Origin: Tangfeifania diversioriginum
GTDB taxonomy: Bacteria > Bacteroidota > Bacteroidia > Bacteroidales > Prolixibacteraceae
NCBI RefSeq assembly: GCF_900141875.1
Contig: NZ_FQZE01000016.1
Coordinates: forward strand, 1-64,000
Length of the DNA: 64,000 bases
Direction: 5' to 3'
Shown: positions 19,075 to 28,050 of the stretch, one piece after another
How positions within the stretch are numbered: position 1 is the stretch's first letter
How the letters are laid out: each line of letters starts with the position of its first letter
The notes under the pieces: model-generated
What the model was told of the DNA's origin: nothing
The model's input: the letters and a program-made list of their open reading frames with translations, nothing else
The model's database searches: none
Position numbers and translations under genes: made by a program

Positions 19075-20499
19075 ATGGAACACATTCCGTTTCAGAAGAA
19101 AAAAAACAGGGCCCCTGCTTTTGCCGGAAAATTTTATCCCGGCTCGAATAACGCCTTAAAAAACCAACTGAAAGAACTCTTTGCTGTAGCCCGGCCAAAA
19201 TCAAACAACCAAAGACCAAGGGCCATTATTGCGCCCCACGCCGGTTATGTTTTTAGCGGAAAAACAGCTGCGTCAGCTTTCAACCAAATTTCGCAAGATG
19301 CATATTTTAAAAGGGTCTTTGTGTTGGCCTCGAGCCATCAAGTTACTTTTGGCGGAGCAGCAGTTTTCAGCACCGGCAACTACGAAACTCCATTGGGCGA
19401 ATTAAAAGTTGATACTGAACTGGTAAGTGAACTGATAAAATCAGATGAAATTTTCCGCGAATACAACGAAGCCCATGAGTACGAACACAGCCTCGAAGTG
19501 CAGCTTCCACTTCTTCAATATCAACTGAAAAACGATTTTTTGCTGGTTCCCATTGTTTTGGGAACAAACAACCCGGATGACGCTGAAAAAATTGCAAAAG
19601 CACTTGCTCCTTATTTCACGCCAGAGAACCTATTTGTCATCAGTACCGATTTTTCGCATTATCCTGAATACAACGATGCCATTGAAAATGATTTGGAAAC
19701 CGCAGAAGCCATTTGCTCCAATAACCCCCGGGAATTGTTGCAGGTTATTGAAGAAAATAAGAAAAAACGCATTGATAATCTGGCTACCTCACTTTGTGGC
19801 TGGACCTCGGTATTAACGCTGCTTTACTTAACCCAAAACAAAAAACTGGAGTACAAAAAAATTGACTACAGCAACTCCGGTGATTCTGCACCCTACGGAG
19901 ACAAATCGTGTGTTGTGGGTTACTGGGCACTGGCAGTTTACCCCAAAGATATGACATTTCAGGTTTCAGAAGAGGACCAAAAAGAGTTGCTCGAAAAGGC
20001 CAGAAATTCAATACTTAATTTTCTGAAAACCGGCAAACGAGATAAACCAGAACCTCCTCAAACCAACGGAATAGTAAACAGCAAGGCAGGCGTTTTTGTG
20101 AGTATTTATGTAAATGGTGAACTGCGTGGCTGCATCGGTAATTTCGCACAAGAAGAAAACCTGAATGACCTGATTCAGCGAATGGCCGTTTCAGCAGCTT
20201 GCGACCACCGTTTCAAAAACCTTCAGCCCGACGAAATCGCCGATATGGAACTGGAAATTTCGGTGTTGTCGCCACTGCAAAAAATTGAATCGGTAGATGA
20301 AATCGAACTGGGAAAACATGGCATTTATATTAAAAAAGGACTGAACTCGGGAACCTTTCTTCCACAGGTAGCCAAAAAAACCGGTTGGAGTCTCGAAGAA
20401 TTTCTGGGCCATTGCGCGCGCGACAAGGCCGGCCTGGGGTGGGACGGCTGGAAAGATGCTGAAATTTATACGTACGAAGCTTTTATTTTCAGAGGCTGA
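19075..20499 (+). CDS. MEMO1-AMMECR1 fusion (AmmeMemoRadiSam system proteins B and A)
   Basis: A 474-residue fusion. Residues about 12-290 are the MEMO1 family (non-haem iron dioxygenase-like fold; IIAPHAGYVFSGKTAASAF, STDFSHYPEYNDA), and about 300-474 are an AMMECR1 domain with its LRGCIGNF signature and the ACDHRF motif. The two are encoded separately or fused beside a radical-SAM protein in many prokaryotes (AmmeMemoRadiSam system); that third partner is not in this window. The biochemical role is unsettled. It overlaps the convergent recO gene by 11 bases. Family identity is clear, function is not. Confidence 0.9.
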   Translation: MEHIPFQKKKNRAPAFAGKFYPGSNNALKNQLKELFAVARPKSNNQRPRAIIAPHAGYVFSGKTAASAFNQISQDAYFKRVFVLASSHQVTFGGAAVFSTGNYETPLGELKVDTELVSELIKSDEIFREYNEAHEYEHSLEVQLPLLQYQLKNDFLLVPIVLGTNNPDDAEKIAKALAPYFTPENLFVISTDFSHYPEYNDAIENDLETAEAICSNNPRELLQVIEENKKKRIDNLATSLCGWTSVLTLLYLTQNKKLEYKKIDYSNSGDSAPYGDKSCVVGYWALAVYPKDMTFQVSEEDQKELLEKARNSILNFLKTGKRDKPEPPQTNGIVNSKAGVFVSIYVNGELRGCIGNFAQEENLNDLIQRMAVSAACDHRFKNLQPDEIADMELEISVLSPLQKIESVDEIELGKHGIYIKKGLNSGTFLPQVAKKTGWSLEEFLGHCARDKAGLGWDGWKDAEIYTYEAFIFRG

Positions 20500-21217
20500 A
20501 AATCTCGTGCAACACCTTCAACGATTTTACTTTGCCCAGGTGTTCAAAATGCAACTGGTAGTATTCCACCAATTTCGAGGTGAGGTAGCCCCGTAAATTC
20601 CGGGATATTTTTAATTTGCCTATTTCCTGAATTTTAAGTGATGCCAGGCTTCCCAACATTTCAGTAGCCTCTTTGTGAAAGAAAAACGGGTGAGAAGGTT
20701 CAAATGGCACCACAGCTCCACTGCGCATATCGAACCAGCCTTCGAAGCCGGTCTTTTTTGTGTCGGGCATAAATCCCAGGTATTCAGTAAGCCGGAACAA
20801 AAACCAGAGGTGGAAATTGGCAATTCCCTCATCTGCCAAATCGAAAAACAGCAGGGAGTTTTGAATAAAACTGAACATTTCGGGGGCACTCTCCTGTTCA
20901 CGCAGGGTTTTCGAAAGCATTTCGGCAAGGAACATGGCTTGTGTCGATTTTGTTACATCAAACGGAATATTCTGATAAACGGGCTGGTTTTTAATCTCTT
21001 TGATGCGCTGCACTTCGCGGGAATATTTTTGGTAGGCCACCAAATCGACCAGAAAAAGCGACTGTAAAATATTGGATTTGACTTTTGCTTTTCTGCTGCG
21101 TGAAATATTCAGCATATAAGCCTGCCGGCCAAATTCCTTTGTATAAATATTTACAATAACAGCGTTTTCACCGTATTTCAAATAATGCAGAATGATTCCT
21201 TCAGTAGAGACAAGCAT
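20489..21217 (-). CDS. recO: DNA repair protein RecO
   Basis: A 242-residue RecO. The N-terminal OB-fold start is recognisable (EGIILHYLKYGENAVIVNIYT), followed by the helical domain with short conserved patches. In Bacteroidota RecO lacks the zinc-finger cysteines of some homologues, and none are seen here. RecO loads RecA on SSB-coated DNA with RecR. It lies downstream of porZ (24 bases) on the minus strand and runs into the MEMO-AMMECR1 gene from the other side. Confidence 0.85.
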   Translation of the reverse strand: MLVSTEGIILHYLKYGENAVIVNIYTKEFGRQAYMLNISRSRKAKVKSNILQSLFLVDLVAYQKYSREVQRIKEIKNQPVYQNIPFDVTKSTQAMFLAEMLSKTLREQESAPEMFSFIQNSLLFFDLADEGIANFHLWFLFRLTEYLGFMPDTKKTGFEGWFDMRSGAVVPFEPSHPFFFHKEATEMLGSLASLKIQEIGKLKISRNLRGYLTSKLVEYYQLHFEHLGKVKSLKVLHEIFSL

Positions 21218-21241
21218 TTGACAATTTGAAATTTAAAGTTG

Positions 21242-23572
21242 TCAATTGATAAAAAGTAATTTTTCGATATGGGTTTCTTCGCCGTATTCATCGTTACAAA
21301 AAACAAGGTAAACGCCGGTTTTTACGCGGTTACCGTTCAGGTTTTTGCCATCCCACACCGCCTGGCCACCCAGCGAAGTTCCCTGGTAAACCAGGTTCCC
21401 GCTGATATCGGTAATTTTCACGTCGGTGTCTTCCACCAAACCGGTAATGGTAACCGGGCCATCGTAGGTTTCCCGAACAGGATTTGGATACACATACACA
21501 TTGGCGTAGGCTTTTTTCCCTGCAATAGCATCGCCCTGGTACGAAATTAACCCTTCGCTGGTGCCAATAAACACTTCGCCCGAAACCTGGTTGATGGCAA
21601 TATCCATTATATTGTTGGAAAACAACGGACTATTTTCAGTGGTAAAATGCATGATTTCATTTTCGCCGTTTTCTGAAACAAGATAAACTCCTGAATTACG
21701 CGTACCCAGCCATTTTCGATTGGCACCGTCAACAGCAATGGCTGTAACTGTTTCGGTTTCCAGCAGTGGGTGAAAAAGCCCGTCGTTCAGGTCGAGACTT
21801 GGACGGATGGCATAAAAATCCTCTGTATCCCAAATCCGGTTGGGATTGTTGTAAACAGCCACGCCAACAGACGTGCCAATCCAGATAGCTCCATCCAAAT
21901 CCTCTGCAATGCAGTAAACATCGTTCATCCGCTTAAATTCTTCAAAAACGCCATTGTTGAAATAGGAAGTGACAAGCAATCGTTTTTTCTGTGTTCCCGA
22001 CTTGTCCACCACGTAGGCATCGTGTCCGCGGGGCACAAGGATCCATTTATCGTCGTTATCGGTAACCAAAACCTGGCCAATATTAAAGTTGTTGGCAACT
22101 TCAGGCAGAGTGATTGATTCCCATTCCCCTGAGGGTGTAAGTTTTACCAGATTTTTGGCCACTTCGGAATTGGTCATCCACAAGTTCCTTTCCGAGTCGA
22201 AATCAATACCGCCAATTCTCACGTAAGGTTGACTGGGATTATTTGGAAGGGCCGTTTCAAGCGGGCTGTTCTGGTTAGTAAAACGGTTTACCAGTTGCCC
22301 GTTTTCAAACTCGAGCAATCCGCCGCCCCAGCTGGCTACAAAAATATGATCCGGATTTGCCGGATTTGCCTTTATATCCACAATATCATAAAAACCATCC
22401 AGCTCCGGATAATCTTTTGGAGTGAAATAATTCCATTGTCCTTCGCGAAACAACTGAAATCTGGGCGTTTGCCAGATGTTACTCCATGAATCGCTTCGAC
22501 CGCCCGGAGTTACCCACAAGTCTCCATCGTTGGTGTAGAGCGAAAAAATCCGGTTATCCATTGGCCCGTTTGGAAAAACCGATTCATGATTTTCGGATGC
22601 TATTTTGATTAACCCGTTTTCATAGTCGGCAACCCAGTAGGAACCATCCTGTGCCACGCCCACACTCCGGGGCCTGATTGGCGACACTTCTTCTCCGCTT
22701 AACCGGTAAGAATTTACTCTTGCAGCAACAGATAAGTTTTCGTCAATAACATAAAATTCTGATCGGCCGGAAAGGGTCAGCATTCCCTGATTTACCATTA
22801 CATCATCTGCAAAATAAACACCATGCAGATAGCGCTGCCAATCCTCTCCGTTAAAGCGGTAAAATTCACTATGATTGACATTTTCTGGAGTGTAATTGGC
22901 CAGCAATACACTGGCGTGAACGGCCAGATGGGTAAACCTTCCGTTAAAATTTGGTATGTTTTCCACCTTGTTCCAGCTTCGGTAGTCGAGCAAATTGGGA
23001 TTTGTCAAATCAGCTTTTAACAGGCCTTCGTTTGTGGCAGCATAAATATTTTGTTCAAACACCTCCACATCGTTCACCTGAATCATTGCACCACCTTCGC
23101 CAATAAAATAGGTATCTTTTACTTCCTGCCTTGCAAGGTTTAACACCACAACACCAAATCCGCAAGAAAGGTAGGCTTCATCTTCAGAAAAGGAAATGTT
23201 GTAAATATTCTTATCTCCTGTAATTTGTTTGCGCTTGATATCGGAAAGGTTAACCACGCCCGACTCGGTAATCAAATCGATATTACTGTTTTTATAAGCC
23301 ACTACCAGCACCTCGCTGTTTTCGTTCCATGCAATGGTTTGAATGCCAAAATCGGTCAATCCGTTCACCCCCGAAAATTTTTGGATGCTGTTGTCGTCGC
23401 GGTCGTAATAGAAGAGCCCGCCTTCGGTGGCGCAGTAGATTTTTGAGCCGGCTACCGCAATTTTGGTAGCATTTGAAAAGGAAAGGTAATCCTGCCAGCT
23501 GCCCTGCCGGCGCTGCGCGTTCAATTGAAATACAATTGAAAAAATAACGATTGAAAGCAAGAGTTTTCGCAT
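21242..23572 (-). CDS. porZ: PorZ-like beta-propeller protein with T9SS sorting domain
   Basis: A 776-residue exported protein. A signal peptide (to about residue 19, FQLNAQ) is followed by the start typical of PorZ (GSWQDYLSFSNATKIAV), two-component-regulator-type propeller repeats over most of the length (WIGTSVGVAVYNN, WLGTRNSGVYLV), and a C-terminal type A sorting-like domain (about 690-776; VYPNPVRETYDG, ending KLLFIN). PorZ belongs to the surface attachment complex of the type IX secretion system, working with PorU, PorV and PorQ. The neighbours recO and rdgB on the same strand suggest co-transcription. The gene implies a working T9SS elsewhere in the genome. Confidence 0.85.
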   Translation of the reverse strand: MRKLLLSIVIFSIVFQLNAQRRQGSWQDYLSFSNATKIAVAGSKIYCATEGGLFYYDRDDNSIQKFSGVNGLTDFGIQTIAWNENSEVLVVAYKNSNIDLITESGVVNLSDIKRKQITGDKNIYNISFSEDEAYLSCGFGVVVLNLARQEVKDTYFIGEGGAMIQVNDVEVFEQNIYAATNEGLLKADLTNPNLLDYRSWNKVENIPNFNGRFTHLAVHASVLLANYTPENVNHSEFYRFNGEDWQRYLHGVYFADDVMVNQGMLTLSGRSEFYVIDENLSVAARVNSYRLSGEEVSPIRPRSVGVAQDGSYWVADYENGLIKIASENHESVFPNGPMDNRIFSLYTNDGDLWVTPGGRSDSWSNIWQTPRFQLFREGQWNYFTPKDYPELDGFYDIVDIKANPANPDHIFVASWGGGLLEFENGQLVNRFTNQNSPLETALPNNPSQPYVRIGGIDFDSERNLWMTNSEVAKNLVKLTPSGEWESITLPEVANNFNIGQVLVTDNDDKWILVPRGHDAYVVDKSGTQKKRLLVTSYFNNGVFEEFKRMNDVYCIAEDLDGAIWIGTSVGVAVYNNPNRIWDTEDFYAIRPSLDLNDGLFHPLLETETVTAIAVDGANRKWLGTRNSGVYLVSENGENEIMHFTTENSPLFSNNIMDIAINQVSGEVFIGTSEGLISYQGDAIAGKKAYANVYVYPNPVRETYDGPVTITGLVEDTDVKITDISGNLVYQGTSLGGQAVWDGKNLNGNRVKTGVYLVFCNDEYGEETHIEKLLFIN

Positions 23573-23579
23573 TCCTTTT

Positions 23580-24170
23580 CTACTTGTTGGGTTCTATTGT
23601 TTTCAGGTGGCCAACCAGTTTTTGAACGGCCCTGCCCCTGTGGCTGATTTTATTTTTCTGTTCCAGATCCATTTCGGCAAATGTTTTGGTAAATCCTTCG
23701 GGCAAAAAAACAGGGTCGTATCCAAAACCTGAATCGCCTTGCTTTTGCCGTGTAATTTCACCTTCCACAATTCCTTCAAACTGCATTTCATCTCCGTTGA
23801 CAACGAGCGAAATCACGGTTCTAAAACGTGCTTTGCGGTATTTTATTTTGGCCATATTTTCCAAAAGCTTGTCCATGTTGGCCTGCGGATTTTTTTCCTC
23901 TCCAGCGTACCTTGCCGAAAATACCCCGGGTTCATTATTCAATGCTTCAACCTCCAGGCCTGTGTCATCCGCAAAACAGTCATACCCAAATTTATCGTAA
24001 ACATAGAATGCTTTTTGCCGGGCATTTCCTTCAAGTGAGGGCTGATCCTCCGGAATATCTTCGTTGCAACCAATATCTTTCAGGCCGAGTAATTCAAACT
24101 CATCGCCCAGAATAGCCTGTAGTTCTTTTAATTTATGCGGATTATTTGTAGCAAAAACCAGTTTTGTCAT
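23580..24170 (-). CDS. rdgB: non-canonical purine NTP pyrophosphatase (RdgB/HAM1)
   Basis: A 196-residue HAM1-family enzyme hydrolysing ITP, dITP and XTP to monophosphates. The N-terminal [12 protein letters not shown], the central [22 protein letters not shown], and the C-terminal [10 protein letters not shown] all match the family, at normal length. It is the first of three closely spaced minus-strand genes, with porZ starting 7 bases after its stop. Confidence 0.93.
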   Translation of the reverse strand: MTKLVFATNNPHKLKELQAILGDEFELLGLKDIGCNEDIPEDQPSLEGNARQKAFYVYDKFGYDCFADDTGLEVEALNNEPGVFSARYAGEEKNPQANMDKLLENMAKIKYRKARFRTVISLVVNGDEMQFEGIVEGEITRQKQGDSGFGYDPVFLPEGFTKTFAEMDLEQKNKISHRGRAVQKLVGHLKTIEPNK

Positions 24171-24250
24171 AATTCAGAATTTCGGGTAAAAATAATGAAA
24201 AAGATGGTGCGGGCTAAACCGGAAATTTTTAGTGAAACTTTTAACCCGGA

Positions 24251-24991
24251 TTATTTTATTTCAGTATCCTCCAGCGATTCAACATCGTCGCTGTAATAAA
24301 TCTCCGCAATGAAAAAATCTGTATTTTCACAATGCACCTGAATTTTTTCCATGGTTTCCCACCATCCAAAAAACAGAAACCTGAAATAGCCGTTTTCGGT
24401 GATTCCAGATTTGATGTATATTTCGTCTTTTCCAAAAAATTGTTTTAGCTGGTACTCGAGCTGATAATAAAGTGCCCTTGCCACTTTTCTTTCGGGTTTG
24501 AAAAATACCAGGTAATATTCGGGCGAGGCATTTTCTTCTATTTCAATAGTATCTGAATCATCAAGCGGATTATCATCCAGCCTATCGCCGGGAATGATTA
24601 TCCCGTCATCGGTCATAGTCAGCGAATCGAGGAATTCTCCAACTTCAGAGCCGGGCAACCTGTATTCGGGATTGAAAATATTCATATCAATAATCTCTTT
24701 TATTTTTCCTGATTTCTGCCCAACCGACGAGGAATTGGCGTTAAAAAAACCGCAAACATCACTCAGTGTTGCGTAGGGTTCAAACGATTTGTCGCCCAGG
24801 AAATTTGTTCCTCCAACCGCCCAAACAATAGCAGCAGACCAAATTTCAGTTTTGCCTCTTTTAAAAATGAGTTTATCTTTTTTGAGCAAATCAGTAAACA
24901 CTTTCGTGCATATTTTTAAATAGTTCTCATCGAGGTGGTTTTTGCAATAGGTGGTAACCAGTTGTTTTACATCTTCGTTTTTTTGCTCCAT
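24251..24991 (-). CDS. DUF6398-like protein of unknown function
   Basis: A 246-residue soluble protein. The first ~115 residues (CTKVFTDLLKKDKLIFKRGK, VGGTNFLGD, LSDVCGFFNANSSSVGQKSGKI) look like DUF6398, a domain often found near the C-terminus of other proteins. The NSSSVGQKSGKIKEII stretch could form a helix-turn-helix. The rest is acidic and ends in DDVESLEDTEIK. It sits between rdgB and the leader-distal end of the CRISPR array and is not a known Cas protein. Neighbourhood gives no function. Confidence 0.6.
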   Translation of the reverse strand: MEQKNEDVKQLVTTYCKNHLDENYLKICTKVFTDLLKKDKLIFKRGKTEIWSAAIVWAVGGTNFLGDKSFEPYATLSDVCGFFNANSSSVGQKSGKIKEIIDMNIFNPEYRLPGSEVGEFLDSLTMTDDGIIIPGDRLDDNPLDDSDTIEIEENASPEYYLVFFKPERKVARALYYQLEYQLKQFFGKDEIYIKSGITENGYFRFLFFGWWETMEKIQVHCENTDFFIAEIYYSDDVESLEDTEIK

Positions 24992-25112
24992 TTGAATTTA
25001 CTGTTATTTTACCAATGCAATTATGTCTTTTCGGAAAGGCATTAAAATTAATGTTTTAAAGTATTGGCACAAGATAACAATTAACGAAAACAAAATTAAT
25101 TTCCGGGGAGAC

Positions 25113-25137
25113 GCGATTAATCGCATCTGTACAGATG
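25113..25137. repeat. two overlapping perfect palindromes at the distal end of the array
   Basis: GCGATTAATCGC (25113-25124) and CATCTGTACAGATG (25124-25137) are both perfect palindromes sharing one base. The second runs into the first G of the last repeat. Transcribed leftward from the array, they would form consecutive hairpins directly after the final repeat. Confidence 0.7.
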
Positions 25138-26986
25138 TTTCAATCCTTGTTTTGCTGGAATCGGAATCTGAAGGGTAAATATTGAAAGCCGGGAAAAGCC
25201 TGCAGTCGAGTTTCAATCCTTGTTTTGCTGGAATCGGAATCTGAAGGCCGAGGTAATAACCCAGCGACGAATTGCGGTGAAGTTTCAATCCTTGTTTTGC
25301 TGGAATCGGAATCTGAAGCCAGGCTTTATTGAATGCTTTTTCGGCACTCTTGTGTTTCAATCCTTGTTTTGCTGGAATCGGAATCTGAACCAAGTCCTCG
25401 TTGTTTTGGCGGTTGAATGTCGGGTAGTTTCAATCCTTGTTTTGCTGGAATCGGAATCTGAACTAGTAATTTCTTTTTGTGTGTTGGCAAAAAAAACTAG
25501 TTTCAATCCTTGTTTTGCTGGAATCGGAATCTGAACGTGCTCATGATGGCCGAAACAAAAGCCATGGAACGTTTCAATCCTTGTTTTGCTGGAATCGGAA
25601 TCTGAACAAAACCGGCAGGCGCTTGTTACCAAATGCACCGAGTTTCAATCCTTGTTTTGCTGGAATCGGAATCTGAACTCACCGAGGGGGCGGGCTCGGA
25701 GTCAATCGTTAGATGTTTCAATCCTTGTTTTGCTGGAATCGGAATCTGAACTTTATGGCGTGTTAGCTCCACGCGGCTTTCTCAAGTTTCAATCCTTGTT
25801 TTGCTGGAATCGGAATCTGAACCCCAGTCGGGCGAAAGGAACATGGTATCGCCGTCGAGTTTCAATCCTTGTTTTGCTGGAATCGGAATCTGAACTTTGG
25901 ATTGTTTTGGAGTTGTATTCCATAGGTGTGTTTCAATCCTTGTTTTGCTGGAATCGGAATCTGAACGGTCGTCGCCCCCTATTTTTACCTTCCAGTTTCC
26001 TTTGTTTCAATCCTTGTTTTGCTGGAATCGGAATCTGAACGATGCTTTGGGGGAATGTGAAGGGCTATGAAGTGGGTTTCAATCCTTGTTTTGCTGGAAT
26101 CGGAATCTGAACGAATTTTAGTTCACCTTTAAAACTATTTGAAGGGTTTGTTTCAATCCTTGTTTTGCTGGAATCGGAATCTGAACAACACTTTACCCGA
26201 ATGTTCAGGGTGCTGTAATTTTGTTTCAATCCTTGTTTTGCTGGAATCGGAATCTGAACGGCGACATCTGTTGAGGCAACTTTCAGGGAATCCCCGTTTC
26301 AATCCTTGTTTTGCTGGAATCGGAATCTGAACATTAAACCGCGGGAAGGCGTTTGCCTGACCTTTGGGTTTCAATCCTTGTTTTGCTGGAATCGGAATCT
26401 GAACCCCACAATGTCCACCTTATAGCCATGCAAAAGGATTGTTTCAATCCTTGTTTTGCTGGAATCGGAATCTGAACAACTGCAGTTGCGTTTATTACAA
26501 GCTGCTCGCCAGGGTTTCAATCCTTGTTTTGCTGGAATCGGAATCTGAACCATCAGTTTTCAGAATGAAAATTCCGTCAACGTCATGTTTCAATCCTTGT
26601 TTTGCTGGAATCGGAATCTGAACCGGACAGGGGTTGCAGGAATGTTGACAATATTATCGTTTCAATCCTTGTTTTGCTGGAATCGGAATCTGAACTTTTT
26701 AAGCTGATAGAGAAATTCAGATTCGGTACTGGTTTCAATCCTTGTTTTGCTGGAATCGGAATCTGAACCCGGCTACCTCGACCACGTGGTGAACGACGAG
26801 TTTGGTTTCAATCCTTGTTTTGCTGGAATCGGAATCTGAACAACTTTCAGAAGAGATAGGGTCATTAAAGGAACAAAGTTTCAATCCTTGTTTTGCTGGA
26901 ATCGGAATCTGAACGCACATTGAACAAAAGAAATGGATTGTTGATGCCTGTTTCAATCCTTGTTTTGCTGGAATCGGAATCTGAAC
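25137..26986 (-). CRISPR. type I-B CRISPR array, 26 repeats and 25 spacers
   Basis: Twenty-six copies of a 37-bp repeat are spaced 71-74 bp apart, giving spacers of 34-37 bp. On the plus strand the repeat begins GTTTCAATCC and ends GGAATCTGAAC; on the minus strand it therefore ends in ATTGAAAC, the canonical type I-B crRNA 5' handle. The array is thus inferred to be transcribed leftward with its leader at the right, beside cas4, matching the direction of the cas genes. The three leftmost repeats (25137, 25210, 25282) carry one substitution at the last plus-strand base (G for C), as expected for old leader-distal copies. The other 23 look identical. Many in-frame readings across the array are artefacts of the repeat. 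Confidence 0.97.
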
Positions 26987-27180
26987 GCGTTAATCGCTGT
27001 AAATTCCTGAACACAAATCTACTAAAAGTTTTTTATCTACTATTATATTTCCTTTTTTCAACATGTCAAAGAACTTTTTTTGGCTTTTTTTGGACCATTT
27101 CCGAAAGCATAAAATTTTAGTTATCAAACTTTTATTATTCATTTCTGTGCTATTATAAATAAATTACAACCCGGAATACA
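26987..27180 (-). promoter_or_regulatory. CRISPR leader
   Basis: A 194-base, strongly AT-rich stretch lies between the newest-end repeat and the stop of cas4. On the plus strand it has long T-runs (CTTTTTTTGGCTTTTTTTGG). Position, composition and repeat orientation make it the leader containing the array promoter and the integration-guiding sequence. Confidence 0.7.
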
Positions 27181-27753
27181 CTATTTTGTGCAAATATTCC
27201 GGTAGGTGCAAGTTAAGCAACGTTTCTTGTATTTGGTAGCTTTGGGATAAACATTTCCTTCAACAATTTTATTTATTTCATTGATACATCTTTTCACTTC
27301 CTGTTTATCGGTATCCGAAATATCAATTTCAACCAGTTTGTTATTACTGCGGGTATAAACCAGAAATCCTTTTTTTACTGTATTCCCAAAATTTTCTTCT
27401 ATCAGACAGGCGTAACAATAAAGCTGGGTTTTGTAGGTGGAATAAATTTTCTCTTTGTACTGTGCAAATTTGTAATCGAGGGGTGCCATGCTGCCGTCGT
27501 CGAGCAACAAAACCTCATCAACTTTTCCTCTTATCGAGTCGTTTGTAAGATACTGGTCGAGCCATTTCTGTTTTACGCCAATCCGCTTGCGCAGGTATTC
27601 TTTATTTTGTGCCAGTTTTAAATCATGAACATTTCGTCCTTTCTCTACTTTAAAGTGCCGTCCTTCGTATTGCGGTATGGCCAACACGTATTCAAACCAG
27701 GTAAAACGCGGGCAAAACAAGTATTCGATAATATGTGAAGGCGTTACAACCAT
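27181..27753 (-). CDS. cas4: CRISPR-associated nuclease Cas4
   Basis: A 190-residue RecB-like nuclease that trims prespacers and helps select PAM and orientation during adaptation. The four iron-sulfur cysteines are present: Cys14 (YLFCPR) and Cys179, Cys182 and Cys188 (RCLTCTYRNIC). The PD-(D/E)xK core is visible as GKVDEVLLLDDG and PLDYKF. It is the gene nearest the leader, 3 bases downstream of cas2 in transcription order. Many I-B loci place cas4 before cas1; here the order is cas1-cas2-cas4. Confidence 0.93.
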   Translation of the reverse strand: MVVTPSHIIEYLFCPRFTWFEYVLAIPQYEGRHFKVEKGRNVHDLKLAQNKEYLRKRIGVKQKWLDQYLTNDSIRGKVDEVLLLDDGSMAPLDYKFAQYKEKIYSTYKTQLYCYACLIEENFGNTVKKGFLVYTRSNNKLVEIDISDTDKQEVKRCINEINKIVEGNVYPKATKYKKRCLTCTYRNICTK

Positions 27754-27756
27754 ATC

Positions 27757-28047
27757 TCAGAAAAAAAGGGCTTTTACCTCGTCGGTAATTAGTTTTTTAT
27801 CGAAAGCCTGCCCCAGCAGGGCCGATTGTTTCAGTTCGTTTTTGCTCATCGGAAAAATATAAACCGAATCGTTTTCGGTGTCTATCCATTCTTCAATTTG
27901 CAAATGGAGTGTATCTTTTTGGTTTTCGTCGAGCGAGCCAAGGAACACGCTTTTTTGCACGCGGTACAACCCGGCCTGCTGGCAGGCTTTGGCAATTTTG
28001 GTGCGGGGCTTTGTTTTCTGAATGTCGTAAATTACCCAAACAATCAT
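27757..28047 (-). CDS. cas2: CRISPR-associated protein Cas2
   Basis: A 96-residue ferredoxin-fold Cas2 that dimerises and bridges two Cas1 dimers in the integration complex. The first strand with the conserved Asp is clear (MIVWVIYDI), followed by RTKIAKACQQAGLYRVQKSVF. The C-terminus is slightly extended beyond the core (QAFDKKLITDEVKALFF). It is spaced 3 bases from both cas1 and cas4. Confidence 0.95.
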   Translation of the reverse strand: MIVWVIYDIQKTKPRTKIAKACQQAGLYRVQKSVFLGSLDENQKDTLHLQIEEWIDTENDSVYIFPMSKNELKQSALLGQAFDKKLITDEVKALFF

Positions 28048-28050
28048 ATT

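Noticed and set aside
24251-24991. Accessory cas gene next to the array
   Set aside because: It lies at the distal end of the array, matches a DUF6398-type domain and has no Cas motif; adjacency seems incidental.
25004-26956. Numerous reading frames of 60-150 codons on both strands across 25.0-27.0 kb
   Set aside because: All are translations of the CRISPR repeat unit (recurring IPAKQGLK- or NPCFAGIGI-type peptides) with spacers between; no start-site or composition support.
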